Part shown: in pieces, positions 24,992 to 36,849 of the stretch
Layout: each line of letters starts with the position of its first letter
Position numbering within the stretch: the first letter of the stretch is position 1
Assembly: GCA_017311185.1 (NCBI GenBank)
Contig: JAESUZ010002874.1
Location: forward strand, 1-64,000
From: Proteles cristata cristata
Taxonomy: Eukaryota; Chordata; Mammalia; Carnivora; Hyaenidae
DNA length: 64,000 nt
Reading direction: 5' to 3'
Translations under genes and position numbers: made by a program
Notes under the pieces: generated by a model
The model's database searches: none
Told to the model about the DNA's origin: nothing
What the model saw: the letters and a program-made list of their open reading frames with translations, nothing else

Positions 24992-25230
24992 GAGGGGCGC
25001 CTGGGTCCTCAGCCGGTTAAGCGCCCGACTTCGGCTCAGGGCATGATCTCGCGGTTCGTGGGTTCGAGCCCCGCGTCGGGCTCTGTGCTGACTGCCGGCT
25101 CGGAGCCTGGAGCCTGTTTCAGTCTGTGACTCCCTCTCTCTCTGACCCTCCCCTGCTCACGCTGTCTCTCTCTCTCTCTCTCTCTCTCTCAGAAATAAAT
25201 AAAACATTAAAAAAATTTAAAGATAAGAAA
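24992..25230 (+). repeat. CAN SINE with 12-bp target-site duplication
   Basis: This is a full felid SINE starting aggggcgcctgggtcctcag. It has B box ggttcgagcc, an uninterrupted CT microsatellite of about 13 units, and an A-rich tail. Perfect 12-bp direct repeats, gtaagtcgggag, flank it at 24980-24991 and 25231-25242, which suggests a young insertion inside GPC1 intron 1. Confidence 0.96.
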
Positions 25231-25329
25231 GTAAGTCGGGAGTAAGGAGAGCTAACACAGGATGTAGACGTGCACCTGAGGTGAGGTTTGCAGTCACACC
25301 GCCCCCCGGGGCCGTAGAGCAAAGGCCCC

Positions 25330-25440
25330 TCCCGACTGGGGTTCAGGTGGGCCAGTGACTGGACCTCTCTGAGCCTCCGAGTGCTGTTCTCTAAAACGGG
25401 GATGGTCGCAGTGCCTGCTGCATGGAGTGTGTGTGGGAAT
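25330..25440 (+). repeat. MIR fragment
   Basis: The series gccagtgactggacctctctgagcct followed by ctctaaaacggggatggt follows the sense MIR consensus. Both ends are decayed. Confidence 0.6.
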
Positions 25441-26039
25441 CTGTGCAGCCGTGTGCCAGCCGGAGTCGGTGCCGCGGGGGCCTGTTGGGGAGACGGGCCC
25501 TCTGCCTCCAAGTCCTGCCTTCCCGAGGCGCCCGCGGGGAGGGCCGCCTGGCGGGCGGCTGAGGAGCCACGCGGCTGGGGTCAGAGGTCTAGGCTGCAGG
25601 GGAGGGTTCTGGCCCTGGCCAGTCACCCGCTGCTGCTGGCTGGCGCGGCATCCGCGCCCCCGCCCGGCTTGCCCTGGTCCCTGGCAGCTGAGCACTGCAG
25701 CCCGCGGTGAGGGAGCACCCCCCAGCGCTGCGGGACGACAGCCCGCGGTGAGGGTCATCTGACCCTCAGTGCTCACCGGGGCCTGATGGGCGCTGTCTCC
25801 GGGGTGGGCTTGGGCTACCGGCAGCAGCATCGAGGCAGGTGTCCCACCGCCACGTGTAGGTGCCCTGCTGGCCCTCCAGCTCCTGGCCACTGACGAGATG
25901 GTGCAGGCCAGCGGAAGTGGCCAGGCCTGGCTCAGTTTCCAGGAGAGGGGCCTCCTGTCCATACGTGGGGCCCAGGTGCCCCTGGGCTCTTATTTCCTCC
26001 ACTTTGATGAAGACGGGAAGGCACACAGCCCGGTGGTAT

Positions 26040-26140
26040 TAGGCAGCAGATCTGAGACATTGAGTAAGTCATGTAACCTCTCCCAGCCTTAGTCTTCCCA
26101 TCTGTAAGATGGGTATGATTCTGTGTTCCTGTTACTTAAA
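26040..26140 (+). repeat. MIR element
   Basis: The part ttgagtaagtcatgtaacct, then ctcccagccttagtcttccc, then atctgtaagatgggtatgat is a clear sense-strand MIR core. Confidence 0.8.
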
Positions 26141-26479
26141 GTAGGACCAGCATTCTCTGAGTAGCAGGTTGGGGGCATGAGCCCGAGTGTTGCAGGGAGG
26201 GAGCCTGTGTGACTTCAGTCAGGCTTCTGTCCACACCCCACGAAGGGCCGCCAGACTTAGCAGCAGCTACCACTGCAGTATATCCACTTAAATTGGTGTT
26301 CCAGGTAGTGAATAAGCTCATTGTTTAGGTGTGTCCTGAGTATTTTAATTTGAAGTAAACAGCGTATAAGCTTTTGGTGAAAGTAAGCGCTAGTTATTTA
26401 GTATACGCATGTTGCATATTGGGGAGGGCTTGCTTTTTTGGTGACAAAATATGCATAAAAAGGTTTAGCAGCTGTTTTT

Positions 26480-26895
26480 GTGTAAGGTTCAGGGTGATGA
26501 AGCACATTCACAATGTTGTCCAGCCGACCACACCATCATTCTCCAGAACTTTCTTGTCTTCCCCCACTGACCCTCTGTTAGCAGTGGACACGGACTCCCC
26601 AGCCCCGCCCCGCCCCGCCCCCGGTGCCCACCCTCTGCTCTGTCCCTGTGAATCTGACGACTGTGGGGACCTCTGTGTATGGAGGGAGAGTCACGCAGCG
26701 TTTGATGTTTCAAGTCTGGCTTCTTTCGCTCCGAGCATGGTGTTTGCAAGGTCAGGTTCCTGCACGTCGCAGCAGCTGTCGTACTTCGTTACTCGTTAGT
26801 GCAGAATGATATTCCATCCTGTGGCTATGCCACATTTGTCACCCACTTCTCCGTGGATGGACTCGGGTTGTTGGCACTTTCTGGCTCTTACAAGT
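26480..26895 (-). repeat. antisense L1 fragment
   Basis: The plus strand resembles reverse-complement LINE-1 3' ORF2 and UTR sequence. Signature stretches are acattcacaatgttgtccag, agaatgatattccatcctgt and cgtggatggactcgggttgt. It is strongly decayed, with no intact frame. Confidence 0.65.
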
Positions 26896-26899
26896 TCGC

Positions 26900-29260
26900 A
26901 GTGTGCCCGGGGGCGCGCAGGGTTCTGTCCCAGCCCCTGCTTTCAGTGCCTCTGGGCCAGACATTTCATCCTAAAACATCATGCCATTTACCTGACATTG
27001 ACGTTGAACTGCGTCCCGCCCAGATCTGCAGCCCCCTGCCCAGCTGTGCTGCCAGCTGGGTTGGCGAGGGCAGTGGTGGGCGGAGGCGCCTGGGCGGTGG
27101 CCGGCGGCGGGGACTGACCTCCCTGGGCAGCAGGCTGGCCGTCTGCAGCTTGCCGGGCAGCGGGGGGTGCCCACCGTGCTGCTCAGGACGCCGCCCGGGA
27201 CTGGAGTCTGGGGAGGTCTCGCAGCAGGAGAGGGCGGGGAGGCCAGCACTGCTCCGCGGCCGCCACTTCCCGCTGCGGGGCTGCGGGGCTGCTGTGCAGA
27301 TCGGGTCTGCCGCCCTGCGCCGCACACCGAGGGCACTGCGTCTCCCACGGAGGCGCCGGGCTTCTGTAAGAATAAGGGCGCCCTTGTGGGGGGCAGGCTC
27401 ACCCTGAAAACCCCCTCTGGCACCGGCATGCCGCCCGCTGTCCAGCCCCCTGTGGGAGGGGTCAGGTCAGGGGTCTGAGGCCACCGCCCTGGGGCCACGA
27501 TGGCATGAAGCCGTGTTTCCTTGAATGTCGACTCCAAACAGAGAGTCTCTGTGCGGTGCCTTCAGGCATCCACGTGTACTGACCCAGGTCTGCGTTGGGT
27601 GCTGGGCAGGGAGACGAGAAAGGAAGTGGAGCCCCCACCAGCAGCCAGAGTGGCCTTCCTGCCGCCAGGGGCGTGGCCGGCCCCAGGGGTGGGCTGCCTC
27701 TGCTGAGCGGGTGCTGTGGCCCCGAGGGACCTGGGAAGGCCTCCTGGAGGGAGACTGGAGTTGGCATCGAAAGAGGGTGGGCCCGGGAGGAAGGGCGCTG
27801 GGACCCAGAGTTACCGGAAGTGGCAGGTCCCAAGCTGGTGGGGGACTGAGGAGCTGGGAAGCCAGGCGGCGGGTGCCCATGGCTTGGGACATGGCTACCA
27901 GGCTTGGCGGGAAGTGGCTGCGTCAGAGGATGGGCCGAGCCCTCTGCTCCTTCCCATCCTGTCTTTCCAGGATTTATGGGGCCCGAGCTGAGAGTGGGCC
28001 CAGGTCACCGTGAGCGCCTGGGGGCTCCGCGGTTGGAGGGTCCTGCCCGGTGTTCTGGCCCAGCCGGGAGTCCTTGGCCCTCTACATGTTGGGCATCCGG
28101 GGGGGGTGGGTGCGATGGGCAGGCCTGCGTCGTGTCTGTGCAGGGAGCACAGCTGAGAGGGCCCCTGAGCTGGGTCCCGTCCTGCTGTTCCGGGTTGTTC
28201 CCCGGGGACACTAGAGGGGCCCTCAGCTGCCCCGGGCCCCAGGGGAGGGCGGGCGGATGCACTGGATCCTGGATCGGAGGGCTGTGGGGAGCCTCTGGCA
28301 CTCACGCCCCACCGCTGCCCAGCCCACTGGCATGTGGACGTGCCCGAGGGAGTGCTCCCTGCAGCCCAGCTTGGGCCAAGGATGAGAAAGCAGGGCTGGG
28401 CGCACGCGGCCTGATGGGAGAGACTCTGGGGAGCTCTCACCCCTGGGCCTCGAAAGAGCCCCCTGCCCTGTGCCCGAGACCTGAGGTCTTAGCTGCAGCA
28501 GGCACAAACCCAGGGGCCCCTTTATCCCTGATTTCTTCTGAGGTCATGGTGTGAGCCGTCAACCCTGACGCAGCCCTGGGGAGGCCAGTTGGAGGGGGCC
28601 TGGCCTCTCGGCCAGAGCTGTGACCACACTGATGAGGCCCGCTGCCTGGCCCCGGCGCCCCCAGACCCGGCGCTGAGGGGCAGAGTGCCTGCCCAGGAGG
28701 TCTCAAGCAAGAACTGGGTGGCACCGAGAGCAGCCTCGTGGTTACCTGGTGAAACCCCCTTCCTCAGGGCTCTTAGGTATTGTGGCCCCGGTGAGGGGAC
28801 TTTGGTCAAGAGCCGCCTGCCCGGCAGGTCTCTCCAAATGCAGGCTGGCGGAGAGGTGGGTGGCCTGAGGGGGTGGTTCTCTCCTGTGCCGCGGCACTCA
28901 GGCGAAGGTGATGCCAGGGCCAGGGCGCAGGGGAATACAAGGTATTGGTGAGCGCAATCCCCGTGTCCTAGGGGGGGTGCCTCCTCCTAGGGGGGGTGCC
29001 CGGAAGGAGGCGGGGCTGGGCCAGAGGAGCCTGTGGCCAGGTGGGGCTGGGGGTCTCCCGGGGGAGGATCAGCAGTTGGCCCCGAGGCCCAGGTCACCGA
29101 GGTGAGAGTCTGGAGGCCTGGAGGGGACCCGACCGGGGCAGCAGATGTGGTGGCTTTGAGTGCGCAGACAGCAGTGGGGGTCTGGTCGTCCTCAGCAGGA
29201 GAGGGGGCTCCCAGGTGGGCAGCTGCCACTCTCCCTCCCGAGGGGAAACCTGACACCCCC
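26900..29260 (+). other. GPC1: GPC1 intron 1, middle part
   Basis: This is unique GC-rich intronic sequence with no recognised gene. A partial CTCF-like motif (ccgccaggggcgtgg) lies near 27660. Nothing else stands out. Confidence 0.4.
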
Positions 29261-29269
29261 ATCCCCGCC

Positions 29270-30560
29270 CGGGCTCCGCTGGCCCTGGCGCAGGGGAAGG
29301 GCGGGGGAGGGCCGGTGCCCCCGCCGGGAGAGGGGCCGGGCCGGAGGGGGCGCGGGGAGGCCGCCCGCGGGTTCCTGGGAGACGGGGCGGCGCCGAGCGC
29401 GGCGGGGCGGGGGCTGCGGGAGGAGGCGCGTCCGCGCGCCGGGAGCCGCGCCCTCACCGTGCGCGCCAGTGCGGCGGCCAGGCTGCCGGGGAGGCAGTGG
29501 CCGCAGCTCCTCCCCGGCTCCCGCCTGCCCGCGCCGCCTCCGGGCCCTCCGGCCCGGCCCTGCTCCTCCGCCTTCCCGCGGCCGGGCCCCGGCCCCACGC
29601 GCCCGCCCGGAGCGCCGCCGCCGCCGCCGCCTGGGACGCCGCCGCTGGAGCCGCCGCCGCCGCCGCCGCGCGCACGGGCCTCGGGCCACGGCGTGGGGGC
29701 GTCCGCGGGGTGTCCGCCGGGATCCGAGCTGGGGGACCCCGCCTGGGCCCCCGCCGGCCGTCCGCCCCGCGCCATCTCCATCCCCCGGCCCCCCCCACCT
29801 CCACTCCCTCGGCCTCGCCACCCCCATCTCCGCCCGTGGGTCCCGTCGCCGCGGCCGCGGCCGCCTTCTGTCCGTCCTGCCCGCCCTCGTCCCCGCCCGC
29901 TCCTCCTCCGCTTGCATCGGGCGCCCCGCCGCCAGGGCCCATGCCCGCCCCAGGGCCCGTGGGCTCCGTCCGCGCCGCACCCCCTCCCCACCGCACTCCC
30001 CTTCCCCCTGCTGGCCCCCACTTTCCCCCTTCCCCGGGTCCCTCTCCGCCAGCGTCCCCGCAGCATCGCGCCCCCTCCCCACCCCGCCCCTTCCAGTGCT
30101 TCCCATGCCTGCCGCAGCCCCCTTTCCTGCAGCGAGCCCCCCTTCCTCTTCCGTAGCTCCGGCCCCTCCCCCGCGCTTGCCGCAGCCCCCGCGAGCCCCC
30201 ACGCCCGCCGCGCCCACTGCGGCAAGCCCCTTCCCCGCCAATCGCGTGGCCCGCGTGGCCGCCGCCGCCGCAGCCCCGGGCGCCCGCCGCGCCCCTGCGC
30301 CGGCGCCCGGTCCCCGCCGCGCCGGGAGCCCCGCCGCAGCCGCAGCCCCGCGCTGCCTCCGCTCCGGCCCCGGCTCCTGCGCGGTGCCCACCGGCGAGGG
30401 CACCAGGGCGCCCAGCCTTTGTTCCACGCGCCGGCGACGCAGCCCCTCACAGGCCTGGGGGGCTCTCCCCTCCCAGCCACCGAGGAGGAGCTGTCCGCAC
30501 CGACGCCCCTCGGTTTCGGGTCCCAGTGCGTGACGGAGGCTCTGCGGCGGCGCTGGCAGG
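29270..30560. promoter_or_regulatory. orphan CpG island in GPC1 intron 1
   Basis: About 1.3 kb of extreme GC and CpG density lies 13 kb inside GPC1 and about 2 kb upstream of MIR149. It includes several GCC trinucleotide runs, for example at about 29608-29627 and 29640-29671. Because stop codons are absent, frames of hundreds of codons stay open on both strands (29033-30622 plus, 28987-31173 minus). Their proline/alanine and arginine/glycine bias is what CpG-island DNA gives by chance. I annotate it as a candidate alternative promoter or regulatory island, not a coding gene. Methylation of a CpG island next to miR-149 has been reported in human tumours (from memory); this may be the equivalent element. 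Confidence 0.6.
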
Positions 30561-32362
30561 GGCTCCTTGGTGACGCTGTCATTTGCCTGAAATGGTGGTG
30601 GGGGGCTTCGGGTGGTCGGTGAGGGGCAGGGAAGCAGGTTGGGTCGGGGGCACGAGGGGTTATGGGTGCTGTTGATGTGTTTGGGGGAGTAGGAGATAGT
30701 GGCTGAACTGTCCCTTGCAGAGGGGATCTGAGGCCACCCTTCTGGATGGACTCTGGGTGATCAAGTGGGTTCCTCTGATAGGGACTGGTCAGGGGCAAAT
30801 GCTTCTGGGGGCTCATGGAGGGGGGTGAGAAAGGAAGGTCTGGAGCTCCGCTGTGGCCAGGGAACCTCCCTCCCAATTGCTCTGTGTCTCCCACCCCCAC
30901 AGGCTGGTAGACATGCCGGGGGACCCCGTGGCCCCTGGAAGTAGATGAGGTGCAGGAGTGGGCAGGGCACGTGTCCAGGGGGAAGCCTTGTACAGCTGCA
31001 CACCCCCAGTCTGCCGGCAAAGCCCCATGGAGGGTCCAGAATTGAGTAAAGGAGGGGGTTGGGAAGCAGCCCCGCCCCCCCCGCCCTGCCTTCCAGCCCC
31101 GGGCCTCTCGCTTGCTGGGTCGGGCGCCTGGAGCTGTGTGCCCGTGCAGGGGGGCGGCACGGGCTGTCTGCACTGACCGAGCGCTCTGGGGCCGCTGGGC
31201 CAGGTGGTGCAGAGCGTCCGGGCTGTGGCTTTAAAGACGGGTTGAGCGGACGTCTGCATACTTCTGTGTGAACGCTAGAAGCTTCTGCAGAGATGGGCTT
31301 GGCGTGGCGCCATCTTCCGCCTGCAGTCACCTTGGGAGGGCTCTAGCGCCACCAGACACAGGTGGCCTCCGGGCTGGGCCTGGACACAAGAGGTCTGTGT
31401 CCTGCATTGGAGATGGTGACCACTGTTGGGAAGGGGGTCTTGGGCTAAAGCTCCGGGGTGATCGTGCTGGTGGGGGTGGCTGCTGGGTGGGGACACCCTG
31501 AGGAGGCTGCTAAGACAGGACAGCTGAGGTCAGCAGGTGGCAGAAGGGTGTGAGCCTTAAAGATGTGTAAGTCATAGACTGGTGCGGTCCTAGTGAGGAG
31601 AGGCCTGGGACCTGGGGTGACCCCAGGAGGTCTGAATCTGGAGGGCAGCAGGGGGACCTGTGGTCTGCCCCCCAGAAGGAGAAGCAGCTGCTGACGGGGC
31701 TAGGGGAGTGGGTGCAGTACTTGAGGGGCGGGGTCAGAGGACAGCTGGGACTTTGGGGGCTTGGGGTTTGGGGGCGGGGCCTAGAGGGAAGGTGCGGTAG
31801 GGACTGGAGGAGGGGAATAACCCCCACCGAGTCTCTCTCCGGGATCCCCAACAACCCCTGGGGTCAGCAGAGGGAGGAAGCGCCCCGCAGGCTAAGGGAA
31901 GGCAGAGTCCTGGATGTGACCGGCCAGCTGTTACAAAAACAGCCCAGGGACCGAAGGAGGAAGGAGGGCTGGTCCCCCGCCAGCTGGTGGAAGGGTCAGT
32001 GGGAAGAGGGGACCCCCTGACGCCTCCCAGTGCTGGGCGAGAGGTGGGGGGTTGGGGCCGGAGAGGTCTGAGACGCGAGGGGAGTGGAATGGGGTCAGCC
32101 TGCCTCGCGCTGCCAGGGCCAGCGAGGGCCCCCCCGGCCCCGCAGACCCCCACCCGGCACTTCGGCTGTGCCCAGGAGGGGCGGGCTCCCTTTTCCCGCG
32201 GTGCAGGGGCGCCCTGCCGGCCGGCGCCCAGGGCTGTGGGACGATGCGCGCGCCAGGCCGGGCTGGGCCAGGCGGGCGGAGAGGAGGCCCCGGCACCAGC
32301 CACCGCGCCTGCCCTGCAGCCGGCTCAGCGGCCGCCTCGGCCCAGCCCGCCCGGGGCCTCAG
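30561..32362 (+). other. GPC1: GPC1 intron 1 between CpG island and MIR149
   Basis: No exon or clear repeat is seen. The segment around 31215-31345 is less GC-rich and contains the YY1-like motif gccatctt at about 31309-31316. It could be part of a regulatory region of MIR149, but that is inference. Confidence 0.35.
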
Positions 32363-32449
32363 GCCGGCGCCCGCGCTCTGGCTCCGTGTCTTCACTCCCG
32401 TGTGTCTGAGGAGGGAGGGAGGGACGGGGGCTGTGCTGGGGCAGCCGGA
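32363..32449 (+). ncRNA. MIR149: MIR149 microRNA precursor
   Basis: The 87-nt segment starting gccggcgcccg and ending ggggcagccgga matches the human pre-miR-149 hairpin almost base for base. The 5p arm, miR-149-5p, is at 32377-32399 (23 nt from tctggctccg to cttcactccc), with seed ctggctc. The 3p arm is at 32416-32436 (agggagggacgggggctgtg plus c). Both mature sequences are identical to human as I remember them, and the terminal loop is two bases shorter. As in human it lies sense in GPC1 intron 1, so it can be processed from the GPC1 transcript or from its own promoter. miR-149 is linked to inflammation and tumour-suppressor functions in the literature. Confidence 0.97.
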
Positions 32450-34704
32450 ACAGCGCAGGCCACCGGGCGGCTGGACGAGGTGGCCGCGCGGGGCTGGAGA
32501 GGCCGCCAGGGTGGGGCTGGCTCACAGCCCGAGGGGCGCCGCGCCCGCCCACGGCAGCTCGCGGGGCTCTCCGTGTCTCCCTCCTCCGCCGGCCTGTCTG
32601 CTGACTGCGGGAACGGCAGGCTGGGGGGCGCGGGTCCGGGCCACCAGGGGCCGGGGGCGGGACAGCCAGCCAGGGATGCTGCCCACCCCCTCAGCCCGCA
32701 GATACTTAGGATCCGGCGGCGGGGCCCACCTGAAGCCCGGCTGGCACTGGCCCCCAGCTCACCCTCCCCACCCCTCCCCCAGCAGCGCTGGGAGCTGGGG
32801 GCCCTCACGGAGGAGCGGAGCGCAGGCTTCTCCTGGTGGGGGCACGGGGACCGCACAGAGGGGACCCTCATCTTGCTCGGTGTCCCACCTCCTGCAGGGA
32901 AGGGTCCACGCCGCACGTCAGTCCGCAAAGGGCCCCGAGAGGGAGCGATTCTGGCCGTTCTCTGCCCGAGCCCCCCCTGCCTGGAGGCACCTGCGCACCC
33001 CGCCCCGCGGGAGAAGGGGCACAGGGCCCCACCTGTCAGGCCCAGGCTCCCACCCGGAACCCCAGCTGGTTCGCACAAGGCCCTGAAAGGCCCGACTCAC
33101 GCAGACGGTCAGGCCTTAGCCCCAGGGGCCGCACCCCCACCGACCTGGGGCTCCCCTGGTGATGGGCACCAGTGGTCTTGAGCCCCAGTCTGTTACCCCA
33201 TGGTCAGCCCTGCCGCAAGGTGGGGGCCACAACCCCCTTCAGACGGACATGCTAGCCTCACTTCCGGGCCCTGGGGGAGGGGGCAGTGGTTCCCCGGGCA
33301 CTCACCCCTGCAGGGAGCAGGTGTCTGAGACCAGACGGCATCTGGGGGAAGGGAAAGGGGCTGCCGCCCAAACGTCCCCAGGCCCCACCTGCGGGCCACT
33401 GCAGCGCCTGTCACGCTGATGGGCACGAGGCCAGACAGGCTCCTCTGCTCCCGGGGAGGGGGGTGGGGTGTCAGGGCAGCAGACAAACATCCTCCAGCCT
33501 AGTGCGACCCCGTGGTCCTGACAGGCTCTTCGGGGCGAAATCAGCCTCAGGATGACTTCTCTCTGCCGTCCCCCCAGGCCCCTCCCAGGGCTGCGGGTCT
33601 CCTCTCCGGTAGCCCTGGGGACCCAGGCCGCTCCGCCCCCCCACCACTGTGCACAGGACGACCCCTGCCCCCCAGGCTGGCCCCAGGAGGGAACCGCCCC
33701 CACAGCTTCGAAGCAGGAAGTGCGGCCTGCAGGGCGGGGCAGGGACGGGTGGGGAGGGCACTGAGGTGCCCGGTGGGCGCAGGGCCTGAGAGCAGGTAGC
33801 CTCACTGAGCTGCTGGGGTCTCACTGCCGCAGGGACTGGACAGGAAGCTCATCTCTTCTCCGTGTCTCTGGTCTGTAGAGCGGGGTCACAGCGCCCCCCT
33901 CAGGGCGGCCGTAATTGTAACGCTGGGACCCGCCCACTTTCAGAGGCGCTCCCTCTGCGGTCGGCAGGTGATTACGCACAGCCCAGCTCAGCGGTGTATC
34001 GGCAGGGCTGTGTGGACTTGGCACCTGCCCTTGACCCCAGGATGGGAACGTGGGTAGTGGTGCTGCCCCGCAGCCAGTGCCCAAGGCTGCGGCGTGAGGA
34101 GTGACGGGCTTTGGGGGCGCAGGGGAAGGGACAGGCTTCCGGAGACACGGGGGTGTCCTGCCTGCCCCGCCCCCGGCAGGTCTGTGTCTGGGCCATGTCC
34201 TGGCTGGGTGAGGCTGCGCCCCTCATGCTCTGGCGAGCTGTCCCGCCCCACCCTGGGGGCCCTTCCTCCCTGCCCGTTCTCAGGCGGGGCTCAGGCGGGG
34301 CTCAGGCAGGCCTGGGAGCTGCTCCAGAGCCCCTGGGACAGCGCTCCTCACCTGCGTGGTGGCAGCAGGGGGCCGAGGGGCCCAGACGACCCGACAGCCC
34401 TGCCCTGGGCTCAGCCTTCTGCACCCTCAAGTTACGCCCAGTCCGGCTGCAGACGGCCTGGAGGGTGGCCTGCGGAGGACCCTCTGCCCCTGTGTCCCAC
34501 GCTGGGCACTGCACCGCCTACCCCGGGGCCCCCGCCGGAGCTGTGACCCCTCCCAGGGTCCGCTGTCCATGCCCGCCCTGCCCCAGAGTCCCCGCCAAGC
34601 CCCAGGGCCAGTTCTCCTGGTCCCCGAGGCTGTCCCTGCCCCTTGCCCAAGCCCCAGCGGCCTCCAGCGCCCCTCCTCCCCCTGACGCCGGCCCCTCCCC
34701 ACAG
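32450..34704 (+). other. GPC1: GPC1 intron 1, 3' part
   Basis: This is GC-rich sequence with no exon. A probable decayed MIR (plus strand, about 33828-33990, with ctctggtctgtagagcgggg) is the only repeat I can suggest. A CTCF-like motif, ggcagcagggggccga, lies near 34360. The intron ends with tccccacag at 34704. Confidence 0.4.
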
Positions 34705-34863
34705 GGGAGCACCTGCGGATCTGCCCCCAGGGCTACACCTGCTGCACCAGCGAGATGGAGGAGAACCTGGCCAGCCGCAGTCGGGCTGAGCTGGAGACGG
34801 CCCTCCTGGACAGCGGCCGCGCCCTGCAGGCCGTGCTCGCCGCCCAGCTGCAGAGCTTCGACG
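34705..34863 (+). CDS. GPC1: GPC1 coding exon 2
   Basis: This exon encodes residues 56-109, starting with [20 protein letters not shown], which includes the conserved CPQG and TCC cysteines of glypicans. At residue 79, where human has Asn in the N-glycosylation sequon Asn-Arg-Ser, this sequence has Ser ([10 protein letters not shown]), so that sequon is missing. Acceptor ccacag|gg and donor gacg|gtgagc; phase 1 at both ends. Confidence 0.98.
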
Positions 34864-36457
34864 GTGAGCGGGCCACCCGGGCTCGGGGACCCCCGGGCAC
34901 GGACGCGGCGGGGGGCTGGGCACGGGGCCACCTCTCCTGGGGAGGCGGGGTCTCAGGGCAGGTGCGGTTATCAGCACTTCCGGGCTGCGAGCTGAGATTC
35001 GGGTGTCACGGGGGCAGAAGGCTGCCCACACGCAGGGCCCCCAGCAGGGGACCCATGAGCGTGGGGTCTAGGGCAGGCGACCTTGCCCACCCCGTGCTGT
35101 GCTCAGCAGTGCGCATGTGCATCTGGGGAGGTCAGGCCTGAGGGCCCCCCTTGCCCTCAGGTGACCCCTTGTCACTAGAGACACGAGCGGGCCTTGCACC
35201 GGCCAGCAGGTGGCCCGCAGCCAGGAACCTCAGTGTGACGGCCGAGCTCGGGCCAGAGCCCCGAGGGCGGGGCTGAGTGCTGGGCCTGCCCTGATGCGGG
35301 GGCAGGAGTTTGGGGCTCCGAGCGTGGCCCTCACACCTCACCTCGGGCAGCTGCTGTGTGTGGCGTTCGTTTCCTGGCCCTCGCCGGGTCTTACACCGTG
35401 TCTGGGCAGAGAGCGAGGGCCCTGGACGGTGAAGAATGGGCTGGCCTGACGATGTCCGTAGTGGTCGCCTCAGGGGTCGGTGTGGGCGCTGGGGTGGGGG
35501 CCCCCAGGAGGCGACCTCTGAGCTGAGATTGAAGCCTGCGGTCTGCCTGGAGGGAGGAGCTTCTCCGCCAGAGCCCGAGCTGAGGCAGGAGGGAGAGTGT
35601 GAGTCTGCAGCCGGCAGGCAGCCCTGAGTGGCCTTGAGGCCCAGCCCGGAAACAACCTGCAGCACCGCTTTCCTCTGAGGCCTGTGACCTCAGCCCCCGC
35701 CTCCTTCCCACCATCCTACAGCCTGGCCGGGAGCCGCCCACCTCCCCCCTGGGCTGCTACAGAGGGTGTCCTGCCCGGGGCAGCCCTGCAGCCCACGGCC
35801 TCGGGTGGGGTCGACCTAGGGGAGCCTAGAAACCCCTCGGGGCCTATGCATGGAGGAGGATGGCCACAGCCCTTCAGGACGAGTCAGAGTGGAGGAGCTG
35901 TGTGGTTAGACTGCAGGGGGGGGTGCTGTTCAGGACCCCCTTCTGGGCTCCAGGGTGCAGGGTACCCCTCCAACCACGGAGGTCTGCTGCACATCCCACG
36001 CCCTGCCTCCCGGGAGGCGTCACCACATCTGTCTGGGGCTCTGGGCACGTCCCAAGGGCCACAGGAGATCCAACCCCGGCCCTCGGGGTGGGGGTGGGGG
36101 GCTGGGGGAGGCGTACAGGAGGAAAGAGCGGAGGGGATGGCCCCATCCCCTGATTCAGAGGACTTTCCTGCCCACCTTACAGGTGATCCCATGGGTCACT
36201 GAGGCACCCTGTCTGCCCCCACCTCAGAAGTGTCAACTGGAGTCCTAGCTGGAGGCCTTGAGACCCAAGAGGGGACCCCCACCCAGGCCTTGTCACCCCA
36301 GGGTCCTTCCAGGCTCTGCAGCCTGGGCTCTGACTCTGTCACAGCCTCGGGGGTCCTGGGCAGAGCCCCCTGAATCCCGGCCTGGCTGCCCCAGCGTAGG
36401 GGGTGTGCGGGGGGACAGGAGGCCCTGGGAGGCCTCACACCCCCGCCCCCACCCCAG
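34864..36457 (+). other. GPC1: GPC1 intron 2
   Basis: A 1.6 kb intron of GC-rich unique sequence. No repeat, RNA gene or extra exon is recognised. Confidence 0.7.
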
Positions 36458-36849
36458 ATCACTTCCAGCACCTGCTGAACGAGTCGGAGCGGGCGCTGCA
36501 GGACACCTTTCCCGGCGCCTTCGGGGAGCTGTACACACAGAGCGCCAGGGCCTTCCGGGACCTGTATGCAGAGCTGCGCCTCTACTACCGCGGCGCCAAC
36601 CTGCACCTGGAGGAGACGCTGGCCGAGTTCTGGGCCCGCCTGCTGGAGCGCCTCTTCCGGCAGCTGCACCCTCAGCTGCTGCTGCCCGACGACTACCTGG
36701 ACTGTCTGGGCAAGCAGGCCGAGGCGCTGCGGCCCTTCGGGGAGGCCCCGCGCGAGCTGCGCCTGCGCGCCACCCGCGCCTTCGTGGCAGCCCGCGCCTT
36801 CGTGCAGGGCCTGGGCGTGGCCGGTGACGTGGTCCGGAAGGTGGCCCAG
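36458..36849 (+). CDS. GPC1: GPC1 coding exon 3
   Basis: This is the largest coding exon, residues 109-239. It contains the family motifs [38 protein letters not shown] and [20 protein letters not shown], which build the long helices of the glypican core. The second human N-glycosylation site is preserved as Asn116-Glu-Ser. The exon ends GDVVRKVAQ with donor cag|gtgcgc. Confidence 0.98.

Noticed and set aside
28987..31173. 728-codon minus-strand and 529-codon plus-strand frames in intron 1
   Set aside because: Both strands are open over the same CpG island, as expected when TA-containing stop codons are scarce. No domain or splice structure supports a protein.
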